Of a stretch of DNA of 64,000 nt, positions 16,712 through 25,465 are shown in pieces. A program made the translations under genes and the position numbers. The notes below the pieces were generated by a model that was not told the DNA's origin, did not search any database, and was given only the letters and a program-made list of their open reading frames with translations. The stretch is taken from contig CBDBKL010000008.1 of assembly GCA_965206675.1 (NCBI GenBank), positions 248,001 to 312,000 on the forward strand, written 5' to 3'. Within the stretch, counting starts at the first letter, position 1; every line of letters begins with the position of its first letter. The stretch comes from CBDBKL01 sp965206675 (GTDB taxonomy: Bacteria > Bdellovibrionota > Bdellovibrionia > Bdellovibrionales > JAKFYE01).

Positions 16712-18169
16712 CTAACCCTTCCCCCACGAAGCTGTCCAAGGTGATATCTTATCTACAGATGTTTCCAAGTTTTTCCTTAATAATTTATCTTTTAATTTCA
16801 AAACTTCTTCCGGAGGAGAGGGTTGTTTTAACCCTTCAGAAAAGTATTTTTTCATAAACCCCGTCGTCATCACTCCTTTTGAAAAATCAGAATGCCGAAT
16901 GATTTCCTTTAACAGAGGAATATTGGTTTGCGCTCCAAAGACAATCACATTAGACAAAACATCTTGCATTTTTCTCAAGTTCCCTGCCCTCGATGTATCC
17001 CAAGTGATAATTTTAGCTATCATAGGATCATACAAAGGCTTAATCTCATCCCCTGTTTCAAAACCAAAATCAAATCGCCTATGAGGACCTACAGGCCAAA
17101 GAACACTTCCCAAAACACCTGTGCTTGGAAGTCCCCCTGAATACGCATCCTCTGCATACAAACGACATTCTAGAGCATGACCCCTAGGAACAATTTCTGA
17201 CTGTGTAACAGAAAGTGGATCCCCTTCGGCAATACGAATTTGTTCCTTAACAAGATCCATTCCATACACCAACTCTGTCACGGGATGTTCCACTTGTAAT
17301 CGTGTATTCATTTCTAAAAAATAAAACTTTCCATCTTCATATAAAAACTCAACAGTCCCCGCTCCGACATACCCAATAGAACTCGCTAACTCACGTGAAG
17401 CCTCATACATAGCTTCTTTAACAGCCCCATCAAGAGATAAACACGGAGCCTCTTCAATGATTTTTTGATGACGCCTCTGAACGCTACACTCACGTTCACC
17501 AACACTCACCACATGACCTTTAGAGTCTCCTAAAATTTGAATCTCAATATGTTTGGCATTAGCTAAATATTTTTCTAGAAAAATCTCAGAAGATCCAAAA
17601 CTACTCTGAGATTCTCTCTGCGCCGAATCCCACTGATTCCGAAACTCCTTTGCAGAGTTAACAATTTTTAAACCTCGCCCCCCACCTCCACCTGTTGCTT
17701 TTAAAATAATGGGATAACCTATGCTTTCAGCATGTTCAGAGCAGGCTTCAAACTCTGTAGAATCAAATCCTTCAAGGACAGGTAGTCCTACCTGCTTCGC
17801 TACTTTTCTGGCCTCAACTTTATTTCCCATAAGAGCAATTACCTTAGGGGATGGACCTATAAATACCATTTTGGCTTTTTCGCAGGCTTTAGAGAATTCT
17901 GAATTTTCTGAAAGAAAACCAAACCCCGGATGTATAGCATCCGCCCCCACACTCAAAGCTCCATCAATATTATTTTGAATATTTAAATAGCTCTCAATAG
18001 AAGGGCCAGGGCCAATACACACTCTTTCATCAGCCATGCGATAGGCTTTTGTATCCACATCGACTTCAGAATGCAGCAAAGCTGTCTGAATGCCCAACTC
18101 TTTGCAGGCAGTGATAATTCGAACAGCGACTTCTCCACGATTGGCGATGGCTATCTTCTTAAAACTCAT
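16712..18169 (-). CDS. mccA: Methylcrotonyl-CoA carboxylase, biotin carboxylase subunit
   Basis: About 485 residues. The ATG at 18169 gives the standard N-terminus MSFKKIAIANRGEVAVRI; a GTG three codons upstream is less likely. It carboxylates biotin with ATP and bicarbonate for leucine catabolism. Landmarks are the N-terminal (IAIANRGE, HPGFGFLSEN), the ATP-grasp glycine loop (KATGGGGGRGLK), the catalytic ERECSVQRRHQK, and EMNTRLQVEHPVTE. The chain stops after the biotin carboxylase domains and a short tail, without the usual BT and biotinyl domains, which are encoded at 16237..16608. A family A repeat ends five bases upstream of the GTG, in the gap after the hydratase gene. Confidence 0.92.
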   Translation of the reverse strand: MSFKKIAIANRGEVAVRIITACKELGIQTALLHSEVDVDTKAYRMADERVCIGPGPSIESYLNIQNNIDGALSVGADAIHPGFGFLSENSEFSKACEKAKMVFIGPSPKVIALMGNKVEARKVAKQVGLPVLEGFDSTEFEACSEHAESIGYPIILKATGGGGGRGLKIVNSAKEFRNQWDSAQRESQSSFGSSEIFLEKYLANAKHIEIQILGDSKGHVVSVGERECSVQRRHQKIIEEAPCLSLDGAVKEAMYEASRELASSIGYVGAGTVEFLYEDGKFYFLEMNTRLQVEHPVTELVYGMDLVKEQIRIAEGDPLSVTQSEIVPRGHALECRLYAEDAYSGGLPSTGVLGSVLWPVGPHRRFDFGFETGDEIKPLYDPMIAKIITWDTSRAGNLRKMQDVLSNVIVFGAQTNIPLLKEIIRHSDFSKGVMTTGFMKKYFSEGLKQPSPPEEVLKLKDKLLRKNLETSVDKISPWTASWGKG

Positions 18170-18182
18170 CTTAACCACTTAC

Positions 18183-18308
18183 GGACTGTCGAAACGATGC
18201 CATCTACTTCGTTGCAATCACTCAAACACTCACTCCGACGTAGGAAAAACTACGCCTCCGTTCGGTTTGAGCTTGAACGCCTCGTATCTGACATCGTTTC
18301 AACAGTCC
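18183..18308. repeat. Family A hairpin repeat, copy 1
   Basis: 126 bp bounded by GGACTGTCGAAACGATG and CATCGTTTCAACAGTCC, which are inverted copies. The inner arms CTCAAAC and GTTTGAG and the core CTACG and CGTAG are also inverted. It lies between liuC and mccA within the same-strand gene group and carries no coding signal. Confidence 0.92.
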
Positions 18309-18344
18309 CTCCCTCATACTAATAAAAAATATCTCACCACTTCT

Positions 18345-19127
18345 TTATTTTTTTGACCATCGAGGTTCGCGCTTTTCAAAAAAAGCACTCAAACCCTCCT
18401 GCCCCTCTTCACTAACCCTGCGCTCAGATATAATTCTTATGGTTTCAGATTTAGAAGTTTTATGAATATAATTTTCTGCCTCCATATTTAATATCCGTTT
18501 TGTTTCTCGTACCGCCGCCGTACCTGCACGCCTTAGCATATCAATAGAACGATCAATGTATTCATCCATAGATTTTACATCACCATAAAACTGTATTAAC
18601 CCCATGTCCTTAGCCTCTGCTGTTCCAAAAGTTTTTGCTGTCAAAGCATATTCCCTGACCTGAGAAGACGAAGCTTTTAACAAAACAAAAGGTAAAATGA
18701 TGGCTGGCACAAGCCCTAGCTTTACTTCACTAAAACAAAACTGTGTCTGCTTTTCCACAGCAACTATATCACAGATAGCAAGAAGACCTAAGCCTCCACC
18801 AAAAACATGACCATGAATTTTTCCGACAATAGGAGTAAGTGTCTGCTGCGCTACCGAGAGCAAATCATGAAGTTTTTCTGCATCCTTTATGTTTTCTTCA
18901 AAAGAAAATTTCGACATAGATTTCATCCAATTCAAATCAGCTCCTGAACAAAAACTAGAACCCTCCCCACTCAAGACAATAGCTTTAATATCCTTTTGGG
19001 CCTGCAAAGATTTAAATGTATCAGTCAGTTCAGATATCATTTCAGGATGAAATGCATTGTGAACCTTTGGTCTATTTAAAATAATTCTAAAAATATCGTC
19101 ATTTTCAATTATTTTTATTGTTTTCAT
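18345..19127 (-). CDS. liuC: Enoyl-CoA hydratase, probably 3-methylglutaconyl-CoA hydratase
   Basis: 260 residues starting at ATG 19127; a longer frame upstream runs into mccB and is not needed. It begins MKTIKIIEN, one base after the mccB stop (TAA T ATG), so translation is coupled. Crotonase landmarks: FCSGADLNWM (oxyanion hole), FGGGLGLLAICD and FSEVKLGLVPA (second Glu), the latter typical of the leucine-pathway hydratase. It would hydrate 3-methylglutaconyl-CoA to HMG-CoA, the substrate of the lyase at 12117..13031. The first catalytic Glu position reads Gly (GGGLGLL), which is also seen in the methylglutaconyl hydratase group; I cannot exclude another acyl-CoA substrate. Confidence 0.86.
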   Translation of the reverse strand: MKTIKIIENDDIFRIILNRPKVHNAFHPEMISELTDTFKSLQAQKDIKAIVLSGEGSSFCSGADLNWMKSMSKFSFEENIKDAEKLHDLLSVAQQTLTPIVGKIHGHVFGGGLGLLAICDIVAVEKQTQFCFSEVKLGLVPAIILPFVLLKASSSQVREYALTAKTFGTAEAKDMGLIQFYGDVKSMDEYIDRSIDMLRRAGTAAVRETKRILNMEAENYIHKTSKSETIRIISERRVSEEGQEGLSAFFEKREPRWSKK

Positions 19128-19128
19128 A

Positions 19129-20754
19129 TTACATTCTAAACACACCAAAGTGTGTATCTTCCCACTTTCTGTTAAAGCTTGCCGAGACACCCAAAGCTAA
19201 AACTCTCCGCGTATCCATAGGATCAATAATCCCATCATCCCAGAGACGAGCCGTTGAAAAATAAGCAGAACTCTCTTTTTCATATTTATCTAGAATGGGT
19301 TTTTTAAACTCTTCACACTCTTTATCATTTAAAGTTTTCTTATCTTTAAGAAGTTGATCTTTTTTCACTGTCAGTAAAACATTGGCCGCCTGTTCACCAC
19401 CCATAACGGATATGCGTGCGTTGGGCCACATCCACAATTGTCGAGGTTGAAAGGCACGTCCGCACATACCGTAATTACCCGCACCGAAAGACCCCCCAAC
19501 AACAACTGTAAACTTCGGAACACAGGCATTGCTGACAGCCATAACAAACTTTGCTCCATCTTTAGCAATCCCTTCACTTTCATATTTCTTTCCAACCATA
19601 AAACCTGTGATATTCTGTAAAAAAACGATAGGGATTTTCCTCTGGCAACACAGTTCCACAAAGTGTGCCCCCTTAAGTGCGCTCTCCCCAAAGAGTACTC
19701 CATTGTTTGCAATGATACCCACAGGATATCCCCAAATATGTGAAAAACCCGTCAATAAAGTCTTTCCATACCTGGATTTAAATTCATGAAATTCACTGCC
19801 ATCAACAATACGCGCAATAACTTCTTTCATATCAAAGGCTTTTCGCAAATCACTGGAAACAATGCCATAGAGTTCTTTGCTATCAAAGACAGGATCTTTT
19901 GGTTCAAGAGTTTTTAAGGGAATATTTTTTTTAATATTTAAATTTTTAACAATATCTCTGCAAATAAGCAGGGCCTCTTCATCCGTATCAGCTAGGTGAT
20001 CAGTGACACCACTGGTATCACAATGAACCTCAGCTCCACCAAGTTCTTCAGAAGTTACATCTTCGCCCGTAGCTGCCTTTACAAGAGGAGGGCCTCCTAA
20101 AAAAATAGTTCCATGCCCTTTAACAATAATATTCTCATCACTCATAGCTGGAACATAAGCTCCACCAGCCGTACAACTTCCCATCACAACAGCAATTTGA
20201 GTCAACCCCATAGAAGACATTTGTGCTTGATTATAAAAAATCCTTCCAAAGTGATCTCGGTCAGGAAACACTTCTGATTGTAAGGGAAGAAACGCTCCCC
20301 CACTATCGACAAGATAAATACAGGGAAGTCCATTTTCCATAGCAATCTCTTGAGCACGTAAATGTTTTTTCACTGTTATAGGAAAATAAGTTCCTCCTTT
20401 GACAGTGGCATCGTTGGCAACGATGACACATTCATGACCGTGAATCACTCCAATGCCTGTAATAACCCCCGCACTGGGAGCAGCATTGTCATACATGTCC
20501 CAGGCCGCTAGGACACTGAATTCTAAAAAAGAGGATTGGGCATCTATAAGATGATCAATACGTTCACGGGCCGTGAGCTTGCCTCGCTCCTTATGTCTGC
20601 GAACAGAGGACTCTCCACCTCTGTTATAAACTTTTTTGAGAGCTGTTTTCCAATCCTGAATACACTCAGACATGGATTTCTTATTTTCTTGAAAAACAGG
20701 GTCTTGATGATTGAAAGGAGAGCCTACTTGCATAATGGACCTATTGTCTGACAT
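19129..20754 (-). CDS. mccB: Methylcrotonyl-CoA carboxylase, carboxyltransferase subunit
   Basis: 541 residues. It transfers the carboxyl from biotin to 3-methylcrotonyl-CoA. The N-terminal region HKERGKLTARERI, the oxyanion glycines GSCTAGGAYVPAM and the C-terminal GGSFGAGNYGMCGRAF are characteristic of MccB rather than propionyl-CoA carboxylase. An alternative start seven codons in (ATG 20733) has a better ribosome-binding site (ATAGG). The next gene is the hydratase one base after the stop, then a hairpin repeat and mccA. Gene order mccB-liuC-mccA-biotinyl protein gives a compact leucine-catabolism operon. Confidence 0.94.
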   Translation of the reverse strand: MSDNRSIMQVGSPFNHQDPVFQENKKSMSECIQDWKTALKKVYNRGGESSVRRHKERGKLTARERIDHLIDAQSSFLEFSVLAAWDMYDNAAPSAGVITGIGVIHGHECVIVANDATVKGGTYFPITVKKHLRAQEIAMENGLPCIYLVDSGGAFLPLQSEVFPDRDHFGRIFYNQAQMSSMGLTQIAVVMGSCTAGGAYVPAMSDENIIVKGHGTIFLGGPPLVKAATGEDVTSEELGGAEVHCDTSGVTDHLADTDEEALLICRDIVKNLNIKKNIPLKTLEPKDPVFDSKELYGIVSSDLRKAFDMKEVIARIVDGSEFHEFKSRYGKTLLTGFSHIWGYPVGIIANNGVLFGESALKGAHFVELCCQRKIPIVFLQNITGFMVGKKYESEGIAKDGAKFVMAVSNACVPKFTVVVGGSFGAGNYGMCGRAFQPRQLWMWPNARISVMGGEQAANVLLTVKKDQLLKDKKTLNDKECEEFKKPILDKYEKESSAYFSTARLWDDGIIDPMDTRRVLALGVSASFNRKWEDTHFGVFRM

Positions 20755-20851
20755 TTATATATAAAAAAGTAGATTATAAAGTGTCTTTCTAAGCAATCAA
20801 TGTTTTTTGAAGCCACAGAGAGGACATGAGTTTTAAAAAAATCTATTTCCA

Positions 20852-20888
20852 TAAAAATAAAGCCAGCTCTCAAAGAAGGGCTGGCTCT
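20852..20888 (-). terminator. Rho-independent terminator of rnpB
   Basis: On the minus strand AGCCAGC, a 12-base loop, GCTGGCT, then TTATTTTT. It lies about 10 bases beyond the 3' end of the RNase P RNA. Confidence 0.85.
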
Positions 20889-20898
20889 ATAGTTTATC

Positions 20899-21282
20899 GA
20901 TCGGGGGATTTGCGTTAAGCCGGATTCTGTCTTCTGAATCTGCTCGATAAAAACAAATTCAGGAGGGGATCATTCCTCTGGGAGTTTTTTTACAAAAACC
21001 CTCTAGCGATCTCACCCGAGAGCTTTGCACTGGCCGTGCTCAAATGCTCCCCTATTTGATCTTGCTCCACGTAGAGTTTAGCTGATTTCACTCCAGCAGC
21101 TCCTCTAAGACCTCCCGTTCCCGGTCCTAGGATCAATGCCCTGGACATTCTTTCTGTTCCACTGTTCCTCACCTTACGGTGGGAGGGTATTACCCTCTAC
21201 GTTGCCATTTGGAGTCCGGACTTTCCTCTGCGCTCAAACACCTAGATGTTTTCACACAGCGATCACCTGCAAAACCAATCGC
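20899..21282 (-). ncRNA. rnpB: RNase P RNA, type A
   Basis: The catalytic RNA that trims tRNA 5' leaders. The minus strand contains both halves of the conserved core: GAGGAAAGTCCGGACT near the 5' end and GACAGAATCCGGCTTA near the 3' end, which pair as P4. GGAACAGTGGAACAGAAAG matches the conserved internal segment. The ends GCGATTGG and CCCCCGATC can pair as P1, setting limits at about 20899 and 21282 (roughly 384 nt, the normal size). A short ORF on this strand inside it is spurious. It has its own promoter and terminator. Confidence 0.96.
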
Positions 21283-21284
21283 AC

Positions 21285-21312
21285 ATTATCATAAAGAAAC
21301 AAAAAATGTCGA
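21285..21312 (-). promoter_or_regulatory. Candidate promoter of rnpB
   Basis: On the minus strand TCGACA (21312-21307), 16-bp spacer, GATAAT (21290-21285). The predicted start falls at the mature 5' end, as expected for rnpB. Confidence 0.6.
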
Positions 21313-21431
21313 TACTTGAGTGTTTATATTTGAATTCTCTACACTTTTTCCAAATCCAGTAGACATAGAGCCAATAAATTCGACGCACAAAAGGCAACCC
21401 TCTGAGGATATAAAAAATAAGATCACCTTAT

Positions 21432-21794
21432 TCATTCCATCAAGACAACTTCTAAAATCCAACTCGTTTCAGTAGAAATATTGCTAGGGGATATACCACC
21501 TAGTTGTGGATTAGAAACTTGAAACCATTGTATAGTTCTATTTACATCTTCAAAATAAGAACCTACCAGATTGATGGTGCTAGCCCATTCTTCAAATCGC
21601 TGCTGCACATTCCTAGGCATACGCTCATCATATCTAATGGATTTCACTGGAACATCTAATGCAGCGGCAACATCTTTCTTATTATAATTCAGAACACGAA
21701 TGACCTTCTCTTTGTTAAGCTTACCATTTTCAAACAAAGAAAGGTAATCTCGTTTAGGAGTACTTCCGAATAAAGCAGGCCCTAGGTGCGCCAT
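21432..21794 (-). CDS. MbcA/ParS/Xre-like (DUF2384) protein, solitary
   Basis: 120 residues. The N-terminal half has a helix-turn-helix-like stretch (KDVAAALDVPVKSIRYDERMP). The C-terminal half resembles the DUF2384 region of MbcA/ParS/Xre antitoxins: a short helix ending WFQVSNPQLGGISPSNI, close to the usual W-x-x-x-P-N-x-x-L-x-G pattern. Such proteins normally pair with a RES-domain toxin; none is adjacent, so this is an orphan antitoxin-like regulator or a remnant. The next gene on the strand, GxxExxY, lies 171 bp upstream. Confidence 0.55.
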   Translation of the reverse strand: MAHLGPALFGSTPKRDYLSLFENGKLNKEKVIRVLNYNKKDVAAALDVPVKSIRYDERMPRNVQQRFEEWASTINLVGSYFEDVNRTIQWFQVSNPQLGGISPSNISTETSWILEVVLME

Positions 21795-21965
21795 TCAACA
21801 TCCAGCTTTAATGTGACAACCACTTATACAATATATCGGCAATTTTGAATATTTATTTTACCACCCTGTTAAATACACCACAAATTAGATCTCATTAGCT
21901 CTTTAAATTAATTAGAAAATATATACATTAGACCTGGCGTTCTATTAGATATAGAGTTCTTATAT

Positions 21966-22349
21966 CTAAGCCGCTTCTTTTGCCTCGTTAGACAAGACCT
22001 CAATTTCAGGTTCCTCTTTTGAATGAGTTGCAAAATTGATGATCAGCCCGGAAGTAAATCCTGAGGTTCTTAAATATGCTTTGGTTTGCGATCTATTAAG
22101 ATTAGATATATTAGCCACAGACTTAAGCTCCACTGCAATTGTGTCATCAACAATAAAATCTAACCTCTGAGTCCCAACACATTCTCCCCTATAAAAAGCT
22201 TCTATATGATGCTCTACAGTATATGGAATCTTATCTCTTCTGAAATCTATTGCCATTGCTTTGGCATATACCCTCTCCTCATAACCTTCTCCAAGTGTTG
22301 AGTAAACTTTTTTCGCAATCTCGATTATCTGCTCTTCATACTTTTTCAT
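21966..22349 (-). CDS. GxxExxY protein (PD-(D/E)XK-like fold)
   Basis: 127 residues. It begins with the helix IIEIAKKVYSTLG and the name-giving motif GEGYEERVY near residues 21-29, followed by LDFIVDDTIAVELKSV (near 63-78), where D and E-x-K fit a PD-(D/E)XK nuclease core, and a TKAYLR helix. This is a widespread short family of unknown role, often in accessory regions. It sits in a run of small same-strand genes with toxin-antitoxin character. Confidence 0.82.
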   Translation of the reverse strand: MKKYEEQIIEIAKKVYSTLGEGYEERVYAKAMAIDFRRDKIPYTVEHHIEAFYRGECVGTQRLDFIVDDTIAVELKSVANISNLNRSQTKAYLRTSGFTSGLIINFATHSKEEPEIEVLSNEAKEAA

Positions 22350-22521
22350 CTACTCCCCCTACCTCTTTGCTATTTCTTAATCCATTTAATTAAGAAAAAT
22401 AGTTCAACTCTAAATCACTATTCAGTATATTATTACTTAACAAAAGACACTCACCTAAAAATAAAACTCAGATGTTTCATAAAGATACAAATGCAGAGAA
22501 GGCTTTCTCCACTTCATTGGT

Positions 22522-22983
22522 TCAAGCGGTTTGGACATGCATTTCAAATTTTAATCCAATAAGAGAAGCTAACTTATAGAGCTGAACTAAATTCTTATTT
22601 AAAATATTAGGATTTAATAACCTTTGAACTTGATTGTCAGACGTTTGCAACTGCCTTGCCAGATACTTTTTAGAAATAGTCTTCTTATTTAACTCCTCTT
22701 TTATTTGAGCAATGATATTTTCTATATGAAGCTGAAGCATATATTCGGGATCTTTTACAATATAAAGAGGCTGGTCATACGGTAAGTAGTCTATTGTGCC
22801 ATCTGCAAGTTCAATCGCTAAACTTTTTCCACGAGTTTCCTTATCAATCCAGATTTCTTTAATGTTTTGATTAATACCAAGATGTCCATAGTGAATAATA
22901 ATTGATTTCCTAGAAGAGTACTTTATCGCAATTTCTTTTTTCTTATTTGAAAAACTCACAGAGCTAAACTTTAAACTTTTCAT
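22522..22983 (-). CDS. DUF2442-like domain plus helix-turn-helix, likely antitoxin
   Basis: 153 residues. The first 90 residues are beta-rich and contain LADGTIDYLPYDQPLY, reminiscent of DUF2442 proteins. The C-terminal third is a helix-turn-helix (SKKYLARQLQTSDNQVQRLLN, then LVQLYKLASLIG). It overlaps the upstream DUF4160 gene as ATGA, an arrangement typical of toxin-antitoxin-like DUF4160/DUF2442 pairs. It probably binds the palindrome at the start of the operon. Function is inferred from context only. Confidence 0.65.
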   Translation of the reverse strand: MKSLKFSSVSFSNKKKEIAIKYSSRKSIIIHYGHLGINQNIKEIWIDKETRGKSLAIELADGTIDYLPYDQPLYIVKDPEYMLQLHIENIIAQIKEELNKKTISKKYLARQLQTSDNQVQRLLNPNILNKNLVQLYKLASLIGLKFEMHVQTA

Positions 22984-23174
22984 ATTTTTCCCTCCTGAAT
23001 CAATTCTTCAAGGATTTTCCTCAACCTTTTGTTCATACGACCATTCAAAACCCTCATCCCTGGCACAACAATCTTACCTATGGCTTTTCCATCCTTAAAA
23101 ACATGAACATGCTTAGGTTCATGATCTCCCATCCACCATTCAATAATATAACCGCCCCTTTTTATACGACCCAT
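22980..23174 (-). CDS. DUF4160 protein, likely partner of the HTH gene
   Basis: 64 residues. GGYIIEWWMGDHEPKHVHVF is close to the DUF4160 pattern ending H-x-P-x-H-V-H-V, followed by a K-A-I-G-K-I strand and a short helix. The family is small, uncharacterised and commonly encoded beside DUF2442 proteins. The start codon lies at the very end of a 36-bp perfect palindrome, leaving no room for a ribosome-binding site, so the mRNA may be leaderless. It overlaps the next gene by four bases. Confidence 0.7.
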   Translation of the reverse strand: MGRIKRGGYIIEWWMGDHEPKHVHVFKDGKAIGKIVVPGMRVLNGRMNKRLRKILEELIQEGKI

Positions 23175-23209
23175 TGATATATACTACTAAATTTAGTAGT
23201 ATATATCAA
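23174..23209 (-). promoter_or_regulatory. 36-bp perfect palindrome forming promoter/operator of the DUF4160-HTH pair
   Basis: TTGATATATACTACTAAA is followed immediately by its exact reverse complement. On the minus strand the palindrome also supplies TTGATA, a 17-bp spacer and TAGTAT; the expected transcription start then coincides with the A of the ATG at 23174. It is therefore a probable autoregulatory operator overlapping a promoter. Confidence 0.7.
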
Positions 23210-23245
23210 CCCTTTAAAATAAAGAATATCCATAGAAGCCCCCAA

Positions 23246-23295
23246 GAAAAGTTCCCAATCAAACGTAAAAAAGAAAATCATATAAAAAACTAAGA
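23246..23295. repeat. Tail fragment of family B repeat
   Basis: AAGAAAAGTTCCCAATCAAA and the following A-rich stretch match the end of the family B element at 10410-10450. It abuts the left end of family A copy 2. Confidence 0.6.
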
Positions 23296-23420
23296 GGACT
23301 GTTGAAAAAGTGTTAGATACGAGGCGTTCAAGCTCAAATCGAATGGAGGCGTAGTTTTTCCTACGTCGGAATGAGATTTGAGTGATTGCAACAAAGTAGA
23401 TGACACTTTTTCAACAGTCC
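23296..23420. repeat. Family A hairpin repeat, copy 2
   Basis: 125 bp. Outer arms GGACTGTTGAAAAAGTGT and ACACTTTTTCAACAGTCC pair perfectly. The inner arms are CTCAAAT and ATTTGAG, both changed from the CTCAAAC/GTTTGAG of other copies. It lies 34 bp beyond the 3' end of tRNA-Met. Confidence 0.93.
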
Positions 23421-23454
23421 GCAGATACAAAAGAATAAATGATAAGCTGAAAAC

Positions 23455-23531
23455 TGGTAGGCCTACGAGGACTCGAACCTCGGATCCTCCGGTTATGAGC
23501 CGGATGCTTTAACCAACTAAGCTATAGGCCC
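23455..23531 (-). tRNA. tRNA-Met (anticodon CAT), elongator type
   Basis: 77 nt with encoded CCA. The acceptor GGGCCTA pairs with TAGGCCT (one G-U), the anticodon loop is CTCATAA on a TCCGG/CCGGA stem, and the T arm contains GGTTCGAGTCC. It lacks the initiator features (three G-C pairs next to the loop, unpaired position 1). A CAT anticodon can also mark the lysidine-modified isoleucine tRNA; sequence alone leaves that open. Confidence 0.93.
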
Positions 23532-23631
23532 TCACTGTAATCATATCTCGTGAAAATAAGACCCCTAAATCAATCCGTCAAATTGATACGTTCACTTTTG
23601 AATATTGCTGCAATATGGCCTCAATAAAGAA

Positions 23632-25452
23632 CTAACCATCTATAAAATTCTTAATCTTTTTAGATCGATTTGGATGTCTCAACTTGCGCAAAGCCTTGGC
23701 TTCAATCTGACGAATCCGCTCACGTGTGACATTAAAGTCCTGCCCCACTTCCTCAAGAGTATGATCACTCTCCTCACCAATACCAAAACGCATTCTCAAA
23801 ACTTTTTCCTCACGGGCTGTTAAAGTTGATAAAATCCGACGTGTCTGTTCTGCCAAATTCATATTTATAATGGCTTCAGAAGGATTCACAACTTTCTTAT
23901 CTTCTATAAAATCCCCTAAATGAGAATCTTCTTCTTCGCCCACAGGAGTCTCAAGACTAATAGGTTCCTTCGCTATTTTTAAAACCTTCCTCACCTTATC
24001 CGTCGGCATTTCCATTTTTTCAGAAATCTCTTCTGGCGTAGGCTCTCTTCCCAATTCCTGAACCAAATGACGAGACGTTCTTACAAGTTTATTGATCGTT
24101 TCAATCATATGCACAGGAATACGAATTGTTCTCGCCTGATCAGCAATTGCTCGTGTAATAGCCTGACGTATCCACCACGTTGCATAGGTAGAAAACTTGT
24201 ACCCACGCCGATACTCAAACTTATCCACAGCCTTCATCAAACCAATATTTCCCTCTTGAATGAGATCTAAAAACTGTAAACCACGGTTCGTATATTTTTT
24301 TGCAATAGAAACAACAAGTCTTAAATTAGCTTTAACAAGTTCTGATTTCGCTGCATCGGCTGCCTTTTCCCCTTTCCAAATCGCTGTGTATGTATCCCTA
24401 ATCCATTCAAAATTCATCTCCGTCTCTTTTTCAAGACGTTCAATTCTTATCAAAGCATCCTTTGCATTTAAAGCATAGGACCTAAAAGCATTGTAACTTA
24501 AGCCCGTTGTGCGCAATATATTTTCCATTTGAACATCATCAGTCTGAGCTTTTTCGTATCGAGCAATAAGATCCTGAACATCATTTGAAAATGTCTTTTT
24601 AACTCCATTTCTTATACGACTACGAAGTTCTGTCATACGACCGACAATGTTTTTAAACTTTATAACAATGCGATCTATAATTTTTCTGTTAAAATTAATT
24701 TGCTCAAAGTCCTTCATCAATTCTAGATTCAACTCACTGACCTTCTTTTGACACACATCTCTCTTAGACTCATCCCCATATTCCTGCCGAAGTGTTCTAA
24801 AAACAGATGCTGTCTTCTTTTGATAACCCTTCACATGACCTATTAACTCATGAATTTTCTCAAGATACTCACTCTCTTCATAACGAGTCTCTTCATCTTC
24901 TAAACCACGAAAAATGGACTTTACTTTAATACGTCCTTTTTCTAATCGTTTTCCTAACTCAATAATCTCTGTCGTTCCCACAGGAGATAATAAAATCGCC
25001 TTAACAATCTCCCTTTCCCCATTTTCAATTCTCTGAGCAATTTCAACTTCACCCTGCCTGGTCAAAAGGGCCACACTTCCCATTTTACGTAAATAAAGGC
25101 GAACAGGATCATTACCTTTTACATCTTCGACCTCTGCCTTTTCTTCTTCTTCCTCTTCAGCCTTGCTGGAGTCATCCAACATAAACTCTTCATAATTTTC
25201 CGCCTTTTTGTGTTTTGTACTTGACGGTTCTAAAATTTTTACACTGTTTACCTCAAGAGCCTGCATCAACTTATCGAGCACTTCTGCCGCCAGCACCTCC
25301 GGAGGAAGAAGATCATTGACCTCCTCAACCGTCAGCCCAGATTTTTTTTGCCCGACAGCTATAAGCCTCGGTATTTCCTCAGCAATTACGACGTACTGCT
25401 GCTTTATATTGGCCTCTAAATCCTTTGATTTTTTATCATTTGAAGGGGGCAT
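23632..25452 (-). CDS. rpoD: Primary sigma factor RpoD
   Basis: 606 residues. Domains in order: region 1.1-like N-terminus (VNDLLPPEV), an acidic linker (about residues 85-110), region 1.2 (DPVRLYLRKMG), a large non-conserved region of about 240 residues, region 2 (NLRLVVSIAKKY, LDLIQEGNIGLMKAV, RGYKFSTYATWWIRQA for -10 recognition), region 3 and region 4 (TLEEVGQDFNVTRERIRQIE, the -35 helix). It is the housekeeping sigma factor. The ATG lies 13 bp after the dnaG stop, giving the classical rpsU-dnaG-rpoD macromolecular synthesis block with yqeY inserted. Confidence 0.97.
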   Translation of the reverse strand: MPPSNDKKSKDLEANIKQQYVVIAEEIPRLIAVGQKKSGLTVEEVNDLLPPEVLAAEVLDKLMQALEVNSVKILEPSSTKHKKAENYEEFMLDDSSKAEEEEEEKAEVEDVKGNDPVRLYLRKMGSVALLTRQGEVEIAQRIENGEREIVKAILLSPVGTTEIIELGKRLEKGRIKVKSIFRGLEDEETRYEESEYLEKIHELIGHVKGYQKKTASVFRTLRQEYGDESKRDVCQKKVSELNLELMKDFEQINFNRKIIDRIVIKFKNIVGRMTELRSRIRNGVKKTFSNDVQDLIARYEKAQTDDVQMENILRTTGLSYNAFRSYALNAKDALIRIERLEKETEMNFEWIRDTYTAIWKGEKAADAAKSELVKANLRLVVSIAKKYTNRGLQFLDLIQEGNIGLMKAVDKFEYRRGYKFSTYATWWIRQAITRAIADQARTIRIPVHMIETINKLVRTSRHLVQELGREPTPEEISEKMEMPTDKVRKVLKIAKEPISLETPVGEEEDSHLGDFIEDKKVVNPSEAIINMNLAEQTRRILSTLTAREEKVLRMRFGIGEESDHTLEEVGQDFNVTRERIRQIEAKALRKLRHPNRSKKIKNFIDG

Positions 25453-25465
25453 ATACCTTAACTCC

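Noticed and set aside
20990..21172. A 60-codon minus-strand ORF
   Set aside because: It is inside RNase P RNA and reflects conserved RNA sequence.
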